Source of the DNA: Enterococcus avium ATCC 14025
GTDB lineage: Bacteria; Bacillota; Bacilli; Lactobacillales; Enterococcaceae
DNA: 34,941 bases
Reading direction: 5' to 3'
NCBI RefSeq assembly: GCF_000406965.1
Contig: NZ_KE136363.1
Location: 300,759 to 335,699 of the forward strand
Below, in pieces: positions 24,708-33,408 of the stretch. Numbering within the stretch: position 1 is the first letter of the stretch; each line of letters begins with the position of its first letter. The notes beneath the pieces are model-generated. The model was not told the DNA's origin, searched no databases, and saw only the letters and a list, made by a program, of their open reading frames with translations. The position numbers and the translations under genes were made by a program.

Positions 24708-26156
24708 TCAGTGTCCTCCTTTCGTTGCTTCGACTAAGATATAGCTGCCTTCACGGTCTTGCAGGATATCCAAAGGTGATTTGTTCAGTTCGTCAGCTAA
24801 AATCTCGACGACTCTAGGACCACAAAAACCTCCTTGGCATCGTCCCATTCCAGCATTGCATCTCCGCTTGATTCCGTCTACAGAGACAGGAGAGATAGGC
24901 GACTGTGCTGCCGCTCTGATTTCACCTTCTGTAACGGTTTCACAACGACAAACAATTCTACCGTAATCATTATTTTTTGAGATAACAGTGTTTTTTTCAG
25001 CAGAATCCAATTCTTGAAAAACTATTTTTTCACGAGAATCAATAAAGGTATTCTTTAGAGTAAATTTTTTATTAACAGATTTTTCCAACATTTCTATTCC
25101 GTATAGTGCAATAGCTGGCGCAGAGGTGAGACCAGGGGATTTGACTCCAGCCAAATCGATAAAGCCAAAGTCAGCTTCCTGTAAAACAAAATCTCCAGTA
25201 GAATTATTCGCTCGAACTCCCGAAAAGTTTCGAATCGATTGCCGTAAATTAAGATCGGGTACCGATTTTCTGGCTAATTCTGCAACAGACCTTAAACCTG
25301 CCGACGTATTTCCAGTATCTCTTCCAGTATCCAAATCATTGTGTGAGACGGCTTCTGAGTTAGGGCCGACGACTAAATTTCCATGAACCGTTGGGCTAAT
25401 CAATACACCTTTTCCGACGCTAGATGGACATTGGAAAATTACATGATTAACCACCTTACCTTCTGATTTATCCAACAGGTAATATTCACCACGTTTTGGT
25501 GTAATTTCGAAATTCGGTTCAGCAATCAGGTTATGAATATCATCCGAGTGAACACCAGCAGCATTAAAAACATATTTTGTTTGATAAGTCGATTTGGTGG
25601 TGGTAATTTCATAGCCATCATCAAGTTTCTTGATGTCTGTTACGCGATTATTCAAAGCAATCTCTACATCATTTTTAACAGCAGTTTCGGCTAAAGCAAG
25701 GCAAAATTCCCACGGATTTACGATTGCCGCAGTGGGAGCATAAAGAGCGCCTAAGCTCTCGTGCGAAAGGTTCGGTTCTTTTTTTAAAAGCTCTTCTTGA
25801 TTTAAAAGCTCAAGATCTTTCACGCCATTTTTTACGCCACGATCATAGAGTGTTTTGATAAGTGCGAGTTCCTCCTCCGAAAAGGCGACTACAAGAGAAC
25901 CAATTTGGTCATAATGCACAGAAAGTTTTTTACAGAGTTCTTTTGCCCGTTCAGCACCTTCAACATTTAGTCTTGCCATCAGTGAACCTGGTTCTGGGTC
26001 GAAGCCAGCATGCATGATTGCACTATTAGCCCTAGTGGCACCTAGGCTAACATCATTTTCAGCCTCTAAAATTAAAGTTTTTAGTTGATACTTACTCAAT
26101 TCATAGGCAGTGGCAGCACCCACAATACCACATCCAATTACAATTACGTCGTACAT
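24708..26156 (-). CDS. GlpA-like glycerol-3-phosphate dehydrogenase with BFD-like [2Fe-2S] domain
   Basis: This 482-residue FAD protein of the GlpA/GlpD (DAO) family should oxidise sn-glycerol-3-phosphate to dihydroxyacetone phosphate. It starts with the FAD fold MYDVIVIGCGIVGAATAYEL, and the DAO body extends to about 380. A BFD-like domain follows with cysteines C403/C405 (CRCETVTEGEI), C433, C440 and C445 (GRCQGGFC), as in GlpA. ATG 26156 follows GGGAGGG; the frame upstream to 26186 has no site. A GlpP-type leader precedes it. No GlpC is present, so electrons must leave by the next two genes. This differs from the GlpO oxidase common in enterococci. L-2-hydroxyglutarate oxidation is a less likely alternative. 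Confidence 0.82.
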   Translation of the reverse strand: MYDVIVIGCGIVGAATAYELSKYQLKTLILEAENDVSLGATRANSAIMHAGFDPEPGSLMARLNVEGAERAKELCKKLSVHYDQIGSLVVAFSEEELALIKTLYDRGVKNGVKDLELLNQEELLKKEPNLSHESLGALYAPTAAIVNPWEFCLALAETAVKNDVEIALNNRVTDIKKLDDGYEITTTKSTYQTKYVFNAAGVHSDDIHNLIAEPNFEITPKRGEYYLLDKSEGKVVNHVIFQCPSSVGKGVLISPTVHGNLVVGPNSEAVSHNDLDTGRDTGNTSAGLRSVAELARKSVPDLNLRQSIRNFSGVRANNSTGDFVLQEADFGFIDLAGVKSPGLTSAPAIALYGIEMLEKSVNKKFTLKNTFIDSREKIVFQELDSAEKNTVISKNNDYGRIVCRCETVTEGEIRAAAQSPISPVSVDGIKRRCNAGMGRCQGGFCGPRVVEILADELNKSPLDILQDREGSYILVEATKGGH

Positions 26157-26218
26157 AATAGATTTCCCTCCCAATAATAGAGTCAACAGCTCCCGTTATA
26201 TCTCCTCCAACGCGCATG

Positions 26219-26278
26219 AAAAAAGAGTATAGGGAACAAACGCCAATGTTTGTTGACGTTTGCCGCTATACTCTTTTT
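26219..26278 (-). terminator. Leader terminator, likely target of GlpP antitermination
   Basis: On the minus strand a long hairpin has a closing stem of about 12 bp (26277-26266 with 26232-26221) and an inner stem CAAACGTCAA/TTGGCGTTTG with one G-U pair, followed by six Ts. It lies within the leader about 20 bases after the predicted start site and about 60 bases before the dehydrogenase ATG. Given glpP upstream, it is the natural site of conditional termination. Confidence 0.8.
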
Positions 26279-26305
26279 ATCTCTAGCAGTTATTAACTTA
26301 TCTGT

Positions 26306-26334
26306 ATTATAACACCTTTAGAAAAAATCAACAA
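26306..26334 (-). promoter_or_regulatory. Promoter of the GlpA-like operon
   Basis: On the minus strand TATAAT (26311-26306) with an extended TG-T sits 17 bases after TTGTTG (26334-26329). The predicted start site near 26299 gives a leader of about 140 bases that contains the terminator hairpin. The -35 lies directly behind the glpP stop codon. Confidence 0.65.
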
Positions 26335-26337
26335 TCG

Positions 26338-26907
26338 TTAAATTGACCAAATTGCACTTGCTGTTGTTGATACAGCGAGGCTTCCTGCACCTAAAGCTCC
26401 CATAATATCTTCTTTGTCTCGAATCAAGCCACCGACAATCAATGGTTTTTTTGAATGATGAACGAGCTGTCTAATAATTTTTGGAGAGACATTGGGAAGA
26501 ACCTCTACTAAATCTGCTTCAGTGTATTTCAGTTGTCGTTCCACATTCTCTAAAGCAGAAGAATCTAGTAAAAAAAAACGCTGAATAGCTAATAATTGAT
26601 GCTTTTTAGCATGACGAATGATTGCTGGTTTTGTTGAAATGATTCCATCAAATGAGGTAGCTTTTTTTATATAGTCAATGGCTTTTTCATCTGAAGACAG
26701 CCCTTTGACTAAATCAGCATGAAGGATCGCGGCTTTCTTACTCGTTTTGATTTTTTGAGAGAGTTCAGCTAACTCCATCAAGTGCGATTGAAGGATAAAA
26801 ATAACCTCAGCTTCAGACTTCAGCGCAGCTTCGAGTTCTTGTTCATTTTTTGCGGCTGCTATTACTGGTGAGAGTTCCAATTTTTTATAAAGTTCATGAG
26901 TGTTCAT
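26338..26907 (-). CDS. glpP: Glycerol uptake operon antiterminator
   Basis: This 189-residue GlpP-family RNA-binding regulator, activated by glycerol-3-phosphate, prevents termination in leaders of glycerol genes in Bacillus. Family segments are PVIAAAKN near the start, VIFILQSHLMEL, ILHADLVKGLSSDEKAIDYI, GIISTKP, and the C-terminal PLIVGGLIRDKEDIMGALGAGSLAVSTT, a TIM-barrel-like phosphate site. ATG 26907 follows AAGGAG. The operon it probably controls starts immediately downstream with its own promoter. A cre-like site with two mismatches (26927-26940) lies between a TAAAAT -10 and the ribosome site, suggesting glucose repression. No glpF, glpK or glpO is in this window. Confidence 0.92.
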   Translation of the reverse strand: MNTHELYKKLELSPVIAAAKNEQELEAALKSEAEVIFILQSHLMELAELSQKIKTSKKAAILHADLVKGLSSDEKAIDYIKKATSFDGIISTKPAIIRHAKKHQLLAIQRFFLLDSSALENVERQLKYTEADLVEVLPNVSPKIIRQLVHHSKKPLIVGGLIRDKEDIMGALGAGSLAVSTTASAIWSI

Positions 26908-26926
26908 ATATCGTAGCTCCTTATGC

Positions 26927-26940
26927 TTTCTCCGTTTTCA
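26927..26940 (-). promoter_or_regulatory. Possible CcpA cre site upstream of glpP
   Basis: The minus strand reads TGAAAACGGAGAAA, matching 12 of 14 positions of TGWAANCGNTNWCA. It sits right behind a candidate -10 (TAAAAT, 26945-26940). It is weak on its own. Confidence 0.3.
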
Positions 26941-26991
26941 TTTTACCATGAGAAAAAAGGAAGAGATAGCTCTCTTTATACGACCTATAAG

Positions 26992-27016
26992 AAAAAGCTC
27001 TCGAATTAAGAGCTTT
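26992..27016 (-). terminator. Terminator of the polyprenyl synthase gene
   Basis: A perfect 8-bp stem (27016-27009 with 27001-26994), a 7-base loop and five Ts on the minus strand separate this gene from glpP. Confidence 0.8.
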
Positions 27017-27047
27017 GAACCGTTTATTCAGAAAAGACAGCAAATTT

Positions 27048-28022
27048 TTAATAGGTTCTTTCTAATAATTGCATAGAAACATGTCTTAGAACCTCTTTGC
27101 TTTTGGTATCGGGTAATTCATGTATTTCCGCTAACGCCTTTTTCGTTAGTTTCTGAGCAAAATCAAGTGAGCCAGCTATTCCGCCGAAACTTTCTACATA
27201 ATAAGCCAATTGTATCAAATCATTACGTGATAATGTTTCAGGCTTTTCTAGGAAAGGTCGAATAACAGTAGGCTGACTATCTCGAGCAATCAATAAAGGT
27301 AAAGTAAAAATACCTTGTTGTACATCAGTTAAAATAGGTTTTTGGTTATTTCCTAATACTAAGGAAAAATTCAAAATGTCGTCATAAACTTGAAAGGCTA
27401 AACCAATAGCCGATCCTATCCGTTTTGATCGAGCCTGTAAGATTTTATCAGCGCCACCAAAATAGGCGCCTTCATGACAACTAAGACGAATAAGTTCAGC
27501 CGTTTTCCCATTGATGTTCCGTAAATAATCGTTGACAGTTTGATCGGGATTAAATGTACAAGTCATCTGTGTCAATTCGCCCCGAAGAACTTTTTTCATT
27601 GCTTGAGCGTTTTTCAATAGAAAAGGAGTATGACTCATACATTCGGCGAGTAATTCAAAGTAACTAGTATACATAAAATCTCCAGTGTAAACAGCGACGT
27701 CTTTTCCAAAGCGTGTTTGGATCGAGGGCATTCCTCGACGTGTAGGAGAGTCATCAATAATATCATCATGGACAAGCGTAGCAGAATGCAGCAATTCAAG
27801 CGAAGCTGCGACTTTTATTAATTGTTCGTAGTCTTTTTTTTCTCCAAAATCAGCGAAAAGAAAGAAGAGTGCCGGACGAATCATTTTTCCTCCTGTAGAA
27901 GAAAATTTTGTGATGGCCTCTTCAATCGATTTATTATTAATAACAAGTCTTTGTGAGATCAATTTCTTAACTTGAATTAGATTTTCCTGTATTTTGGGAT
28001 ATTCATTCCAATAATCTAGCAT
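27048..28022 (-). CDS. Polyprenyl diphosphate synthase (quinone side chain)
   Basis: This 324-residue trans-isoprenyl diphosphate synthase shows GGKMIRPALFF, the first aspartate-rich motif LVHDDIIDDSPTRRG, and the second motif FQVYDDILNF. The fifth residue before the first motif is alanine, not a bulky aromatic, which fits a long-chain product such as heptaprenyl or longer diphosphate. The product would be the tail of (demethyl)menaquinone attached by the UbiA enzyme encoded divergently next door. ATG 28022 follows AAGGAG. A cre-like site and a GC-rich palindrome lie in its upstream region. Confidence 0.87.
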   Translation of the reverse strand: MLDYWNEYPKIQENLIQVKKLISQRLVINNKSIEEAITKFSSTGGKMIRPALFFLFADFGEKKDYEQLIKVAASLELLHSATLVHDDIIDDSPTRRGMPSIQTRFGKDVAVYTGDFMYTSYFELLAECMSHTPFLLKNAQAMKKVLRGELTQMTCTFNPDQTVNDYLRNINGKTAELIRLSCHEGAYFGGADKILQARSKRIGSAIGLAFQVYDDILNFSLVLGNNQKPILTDVQQGIFTLPLLIARDSQPTVIRPFLEKPETLSRNDLIQLAYYVESFGGIAGSLDFAQKLTKKALAEIHELPDTKSKEVLRHVSMQLLERTY

Positions 28023-28034
28023 GGGAACTCCTTC

Positions 28035-28048
28035 TTACAACGTTTTCA
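28035..28048 (-). promoter_or_regulatory. cre-like CcpA site upstream of the polyprenyl synthase gene
   Basis: The minus strand reads TGAAAACGTTGTAA, matching the cre consensus TGWAANCGNTNWCA at 13 of 14 positions. It lies between the possible -10 and the ribosome site, a place where CcpA would act as a roadblock. Confidence 0.45.
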
Positions 28049-28057
28049 TTTATATTT

Positions 28058-28072
28058 TAGCGCATAGCGCTA
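28058..28072. repeat. GC-rich palindrome in the divergent promoter region
   Basis: TAGCGC-ATA-GCGCTA is a perfect inverted repeat with 6-base arms in an otherwise AT-rich intergenic region. It overlaps plausible minus-strand promoter boxes (TAGTCA, 17 bases, TAAAAT). Confidence 0.4.
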
Positions 28073-28119
28073 TTAATGACTACTAGAATGCTTAATGAAT
28101 GTTTATTGAAAGGACACGT

Positions 28120-28143
28120 ATGATTGACAAGCAAATCTTTTGA
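28120..28143 (+). CDS. Seven-codon upstream ORF overlapping the prenyltransferase start
   Basis: ATG 28120 has a strong ribosome site (GAAAGGA, five bases before) and encodes MIDKQIF, then TGA at 28141-28143. The only upstream in-frame start of the prenyltransferase, TTG 28140, overlaps that stop and has no ribosome site of its own. The layout suggests translational coupling. Alternatively, one extra T in the TTTT run would fuse both frames into a single ATG-started protein. Confidence 0.4.
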   Translation: MIDKQIF

Positions 28144-29105
28144 AGAAAAAGTATAAAAATAGCATAATAAATACGAAAAGAAATTTAAGAAAGTTGGGTG
28201 AAATGAATTTAACCGTTTTCTTGGAACTCGTGGAATTTAAAGCGAAAACCGCGAGTGTCCTGCCTTTTTTTATTGGGATTTGTTTTAGCCTGTATAATTT
28301 TCACAAACTTCATTTAGGTTTAGTCCTGTTGTATTTTATCGCGATGTTCATTTTTAATATGGCTGTCGATATTCTGGATAATTACAATGACTATCACCAT
28401 GCGACGGAAATTCACGACTATCGAGAAAAAACCAATATCATTGGAAGAGAGAATTTAGATTTAACAATTGTTTTCCGAATGATGATTGGAATGATCATTG
28501 TTTCGGCACTGATTGGAATCGGTTTGTCTTTCTTAGTCGGATGGCCTTTTTTATTGATGGGGTTATTTTGCTATGGGGTTGGAATTTTTTACTCGTCTGG
28601 TCCAAGACCATTATCCAGTCTGCCATTAGGTGAAGTTTTTTCTGGTTTAACAATGGGGTTTATGATTACACTTTTGTGTGTCTATCTGAATACGTATGAA
28701 GTATTTCAGTGGAACTTTACTAATTTAGGTGGAGTTTTTCTGATTTCGTTACCAAATACGTTGTGGATTGCAAATTTAATGTTGGCAAACAATATCTGTG
28801 ATTTAGAAGAAGACGAAAAGAACAATCGCTTTACTTTGGTTCATTATTTAGGAAAGCAACAGGCACTTCATTTATTTGTAGGGATGAATGTCATCGCTTT
28901 TCTAGCTATTCTTATTTCGGTGTTAATTGAAGTTGCACCATGGTCTATGCTGGGTACCTTTATAGCCGCACCGTTTATTAACAAACAGGTTCAAATATTT
29001 CTTACAAAGCAAGTTAAGCGTGAAACGTTCATTTGCGCAGTTAGAATCTTAGCAGTTGGGGCTGCTACACAAATGATTAGCTTTGCATTGACGTTTCTAT
29101 TTTAA
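28140..29105 (+). CDS. UbiA-family prenyltransferase (MenA-like)
   Basis: This 321-residue membrane enzyme has about eight to nine hydrophobic segments. The first aspartate-rich loop is DILDNYNDYHHATEIHD (residues 77-93) and the second is NNICDLEEDEKNNR (217-230). These fit 1,4-dihydroxy-2-naphthoate prenyltransferase, which makes demethylmenaquinone from DHNA and the polyprenyl diphosphate made by the divergent neighbour. The start is uncertain. TTG 28140 overlaps a 7-codon upstream ORF, while ATG 28203 (giving 300 residues, close to the family norm) has only GGGTGA one base away. Ndh follows on the same strand after 176 bases. Confidence 0.85.
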   Translation: MKKKYKNSIINTKRNLRKLGEMNLTVFLELVEFKAKTASVLPFFIGICFSLYNFHKLHLGLVLLYFIAMFIFNMAVDILDNYNDYHHATEIHDYREKTNIIGRENLDLTIVFRMMIGMIIVSALIGIGLSFLVGWPFLLMGLFCYGVGIFYSSGPRPLSSLPLGEVFSGLTMGFMITLLCVYLNTYEVFQWNFTNLGGVFLISLPNTLWIANLMLANNICDLEEDEKNNRFTLVHYLGKQQALHLFVGMNVIAFLAILISVLIEVAPWSMLGTFIAAPFINKQVQIFLTKQVKRETFICAVRILAVGAATQMISFALTFLF

Positions 29106-29125
29106 AAAGAGATCAATTTAATTTT

Positions 29126-29164
29126 GTCAGTTCGAATATTTACGTCAGAAAAATTTGAACTGAC
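29126..29164 (+). other. Inverted repeat between the prenyltransferase gene and ndh
   Basis: Twelve-base arms (29126-29137 with 29153-29164) pair with one G-U. No T run follows, so it is unlikely to be an efficient terminator. It could be an RNA structure in a menA-ndh transcript. Confidence 0.4.
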
Positions 29165-29281
29165 ACACGAGCTAGCTCAAGAATAGACGATGCGAAGTAT
29201 AGATTGATATACAGGATTCGAATCGGACTAATTTTTTTCTGAGAAATAATTTATTAAAGACGAATAAGGAGGAAACAAAAA

Positions 29282-30490
29282 ATGAAAGAAATCGCTATAT
29301 TAGGCGCGGGTTACGCAGGATTGCGGGCTTTGCATGTATTACAAAAATCTGGAGCAGATATCCATATTTCTTTAGTTGATCGGAATGATTATCACTATGA
29401 GTCAACAAGTCTCCATGAAGTTGCAGCTGGTACGCAACCAGATGAAAAAATTTGCTATAGTATAAAAGATGTGGTCAATCCCAATAAAACAACTTTTATT
29501 CAAGATACAGTAGAAAAAATTGATGCGGATCAAAAAAAAGTTTACTTAGAAAATCAAACGCTGAATTACGACTACTTGATTGTAGCTCTAGGGTTTCAAT
29601 CTGAATCGTTTGGCATCCCTGGTGTAAAGGAAAACTCCCTTGAAATGGTAGATGTGAAAACTGCTGATCAAGTTCATAAACATATTCTAGAACAAATGAA
29701 GAATTATAAAGAAACTCAAAATGAAGAATATTTACGAATCGTTGTTTGCGGCGCGGGCTTTACAGGAATTGAACTGGTCGGAGCATTAGTTGAAGGTAGT
29801 AAAAATTTCGCAGATATAGCTGGTGTCAAACCTAGTGACATCCAAATTTATTGCGTAGAAGCCGTTGATAAGATTTTGCCAATGTTTAGTGATAAGTTGG
29901 GGCAGTACTGTTTAAAATATCTAGATAAATGGGATGTTAAATTATTGACTGGTAAACCTATCAGAAAGGTTGAACCAGGCGCAGTTATTTATCAAAATTC
30001 AAGAGACGATGAAAATGATCTTGTTGCACTTAAAGCCAAAACGATTATTTGGACGACTGGAGTTAGCGGAAGTCATGTAGTAGGAGATTCGGGCTTCGAG
30101 GAACGCCGCGGCCGTGTGATGGTCAAGCCAAATTTAACTGATCCAAATCACGATGACGTCTATTTACTGGGAGATGTCTCAGCAGTGATGGATCCAGCAA
30201 GTAACCGACCTTATCCAACGACTGCACAAATTGCGTTGAAAATGGGTTCATACGCTGGCAAGGATATTTTGAATCAACTAAAAGGTGAGCCAAGTAAGCC
30301 ATTTTCATTCAAATCATTAGGGTCTGTCGCGTCGATTGGGAACACACATGCCTTTGGGGTCGTGGGTAGCACAGAAGTAACAGCTTATCCTGCATCATTT
30401 ATCAAAAAAGCGATTATGGATCGCTCGCTATTTGAAACAGGCGGTGTTAAAGAAGTAATGGCGAAAGGTCGTTTTGATTTCTATCATTAA
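29282..30490 (+). CDS. ndh: Type II NADH dehydrogenase (NDH-2)
   Basis: This 402-residue FAD enzyme oxidises NADH and reduces (demethyl)menaquinone at the inner face of the membrane without pumping protons. FAD fold ILGAGYAGLRAL (6-17), NADH fold VVCGAGFTGIELVGAL (about 158-173), the LLGDVSAVMDPASNRPYPTTAQIA quinone/FAD segment and a short amphipathic C-terminus are present. It ends near residue 402 without the long transmembrane extension seen in the extracellular-electron-transfer Ndh2 of Listeria, so an ordinary respiratory role is favoured. ATG follows AAGGAGG. A weak promoter (TTGATA at 29204, ACTAAT after 17 bases) may serve it alone. Confidence 0.92.
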   Translation: MKEIAILGAGYAGLRALHVLQKSGADIHISLVDRNDYHYESTSLHEVAAGTQPDEKICYSIKDVVNPNKTTFIQDTVEKIDADQKKVYLENQTLNYDYLIVALGFQSESFGIPGVKENSLEMVDVKTADQVHKHILEQMKNYKETQNEEYLRIVVCGAGFTGIELVGALVEGSKNFADIAGVKPSDIQIYCVEAVDKILPMFSDKLGQYCLKYLDKWDVKLLTGKPIRKVEPGAVIYQNSRDDENDLVALKAKTIIWTTGVSGSHVVGDSGFEERRGRVMVKPNLTDPNHDDVYLLGDVSAVMDPASNRPYPTTAQIALKMGSYAGKDILNQLKGEPSKPFSFKSLGSVASIGNTHAFGVVGSTEVTAYPASFIKKAIMDRSLFETGGVKEVMAKGRFDFYH

Positions 30491-30518
30491 ACCGAAAAAC
30501 AAGAAATGAATCGTATAA

Positions 30519-30553
30519 AAAAGCACTCGAAATTTTAATCCGAGTGCTTTTCA
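30519..30553. terminator. Bidirectional terminator between ndh and trpS
   Basis: A perfect 11-bp stem (30519-30529 with 30541-30551) is A-rich on the left and T-rich on the right. It serves both convergent genes. Confidence 0.85.
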
Positions 30554-30555
30554 TA

Positions 30556-31637
<1,082 letters not shown>

Positions 31638-31743
31638 CTCATATCACTATTTTTTATCCTAATCAAAACCTTATTGATGTTAATAAACGTTACATGAAAG
31701 TGGAAAATATTGAAATATTTTTTTCGAACATTGAGTTTTTTTC

Positions 31744-31773
31744 TTTACAAAGTAAAAAAACTTAGCTTATAAT
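31744..31773 (+). promoter_or_regulatory. Promoter of the amino-acid ABC importer operon
   Basis: TTTACA (31744-31749) and a consensus TATAAT (31768-31773) have 18-base spacing. The region upstream is very AT-rich, including the palindromic AAAATATT-GA-AATATTTT near 31706-31723. Confidence 0.65.
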
Positions 31774-31826
31774 TAAGCTCACATTGGAAAAATTAGAGAA
31801 CGATAAGGAAAATGAGGTGGTAAGAC

Positions 31827-32564
31827 ATGCCAATGGTTGAATTTAAGCATGTGGAAAAATACTATGGGAAGTTTCATGCCTTAAAAAAGATTAACTTGTC
31901 CTTTGAAAAGGGCGAAGTCGTCGTGGTGATCGGACCATCTGGATCAGGAAAGAGCACAATGCTTCGATGCATTAATGGACTAGAAGATATTTCTTCTGGA
32001 GAGTTGCTCGTAAATAATAAGAATCTCCATAGTAAAGAAGTAAAATTAAAAGATATTCGGAAAAACATTGGAATGGTTTTTCAACATTTTAATCTCTATC
32101 CTAATAAAACCGCGTTAGAAAATATTACGTTAGCGCCAATCAAAGTCTTAAAGCAGTCGCCAGAGGAAGCAACAAAGGCTGCTGAGAAACTGTTAGATAG
32201 AGTGGATATGTTAGATAAGAAGGATTCATATCCTTCCATGTTATCTGGAGGACAGCAACAACGGATCGCCATCGCCCGTGGTTTAGCGATGAATCCCGAC
32301 TTGCTGCTTTTTGATGAGCCAACATCGGCACTCGATCCAGAGATGATTGGTGACGTGCTGAATGTTATGAAGAAAATTGCTCGCGATGGCATGTCAATGA
32401 TCGTCGTAACTCATGAAATGGGATTTGCTAAAGAAGTAGCGGATCGGATCATTTTCATGGCAGACGGCGAAGTCTTAGAAGATACACGGGATGTCAAAGG
32501 GTTCTTTGAAAAACCACAAGAGGTCCGAGCACAACAATTTGTTAGCAAAGTAATTAATCATTAG
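31827..32564 (+). CDS. glnQ: Polar amino acid ABC transporter ATPase (GlnQ/GluA type)
   Basis: This 245-residue importer ATPase has Walker A GPSGSGKST (about 34-42), the Q-loop MVFQHFNLYP typical of amino-acid transporters, signature LSGGQQQR, Walker B LLLFDEPTSALDPEM and switch TVTHEMGF-like VVTHEMGFA. It is a full-length PAAT-family subunit. ATG 31827 follows GAGGTGG. It is the first of four genes in the order ATPase, binding lipoprotein, permease, permease, the same order as gluABCD of Corynebacterium. It powers uptake of glutamate, glutamine or aspartate. Confidence 0.93.
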   Translation: MPMVEFKHVEKYYGKFHALKKINLSFEKGEVVVVIGPSGSGKSTMLRCINGLEDISSGELLVNNKNLHSKEVKLKDIRKNIGMVFQHFNLYPNKTALENITLAPIKVLKQSPEEATKAAEKLLDRVDMLDKKDSYPSMLSGGQQQRIAIARGLAMNPDLLLFDEPTSALDPEMIGDVLNVMKKIARDGMSMIVVTHEMGFAKEVADRIIFMADGEVLEDTRDVKGFFEKPQEVRAQQFVSKVINH

Positions 32565-32574
32565 GAGGCAGTTT

Positions 32575-33408
32575 ATGTCGAAGTTAAAAAGAATGTTCTC
32601 CTTACTATTTCTTCCATTGCTGCTTGTAATAGTGTTGTCAGGATGTAAAGGAGAAAGCGTCGCAAATGAAAATATCGCGACGCGAATCAAAGATGAACCA
32701 ACGATCACGTGGGGCGTGAAGTACGACACACGTTTGTTCGGCATGATGGACATAAAAACGCGAAAAGTTGAAGGCTTTGACATAGATATAGCTAAAGCGA
32801 TCACGAAAGAAATTCTTGGCAAGGACGGCAAGGCTGAATTTGTTGAAGTGACTTCGAAGACGCGGATTCCATTACTTAAAAATGGGAACATCGATGCAAT
32901 TATCGCTACCATGACAATTACGGAAGATCGTAAAAAAGAAGTTGATTTTTCAGACATCTATTTTGATGCAGGGCAATCTTTGTTGGTAAAAAAAGGAAGT
33001 CACATTAAAAACATCAAAGATCTAACAGCTAAAGATACGGTATTGGCAGTAAAAGGATCGACTTCAACCATAAACATTCGCAAACATGCACCAGAGGCCA
33101 AAATTCTTGAATTAGAAAACTATGCGGAAGCATTTACCGCTTTGCAATCTGGGCAAGGTCAGGCGATGACAACAGATAATGCAATCTTACTAGGGATGGC
33201 ATCAGAAAATGATCATTATGAATTGACTGGTGGCACATTCACGAATGAACCATATGGGATTGCTATCAATAAAGGGCAAGATGAGTTCTTAAAAGAAGTT
33301 AATCAAGCACTTCATAAAATGCATGATAATGGTACGTACAATAAAATTTTCGAAAAATGGTTCCCTAAAGATGCAGATGGTCGTGCGAAAAAGGGGGCGC
33401 AGTTCTAA
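32575..33408 (+). CDS. Amino-acid ABC transporter substrate-binding lipoprotein
   Basis: This 277-residue surface lipoprotein has a signal peptide (1-23), lipobox LSGC with the lipidated cysteine C24, then a type II periplasmic-binding fold of family 3 (PBPb). The arginine-containing TSKTRIPLLKNGNIDAIIATMTI and the VDFSDIYFDAGQ segments are typical of glutamate/glutamine/aspartate binders. AGGAGG precedes the ATG. The stop overlaps the next ATG by one base. Substrate specificity within acidic amino acids and amides cannot be fixed from sequence. Confidence 0.92.
   Translation: MSKLKRMFSLLFLPLLLVIVLSGCKGESVANENIATRIKDEPTITWGVKYDTRLFGMMDIKTRKVEGFDIDIAKAITKEILGKDGKAEFVEVTSKTRIPLLKNGNIDAIIATMTITEDRKKEVDFSDIYFDAGQSLLVKKGSHIKNIKDLTAKDTVLAVKGSTSTINIRKHAPEAKILELENYAEAFTALQSGQGQAMTTDNAILLGMASENDHYELTGGTFTNEPYGIAINKGQDEFLKEVNQALHKMHDNGTYNKIFEKWFPKDADGRAKKGAQF

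Noticed and set aside
29282-30490. Assignment of the NADH dehydrogenase to the flavin-based extracellular electron transfer system
   Set aside because: The protein ends near 402 residues without the C-terminal membrane domain, and no eetA, eetB, fmnA or pplA gene is present in the window.
32096-32392. Leftward frames inside the importer ATPase gene
   Set aside because: They are antisense shadows of a strongly conserved ATPase.
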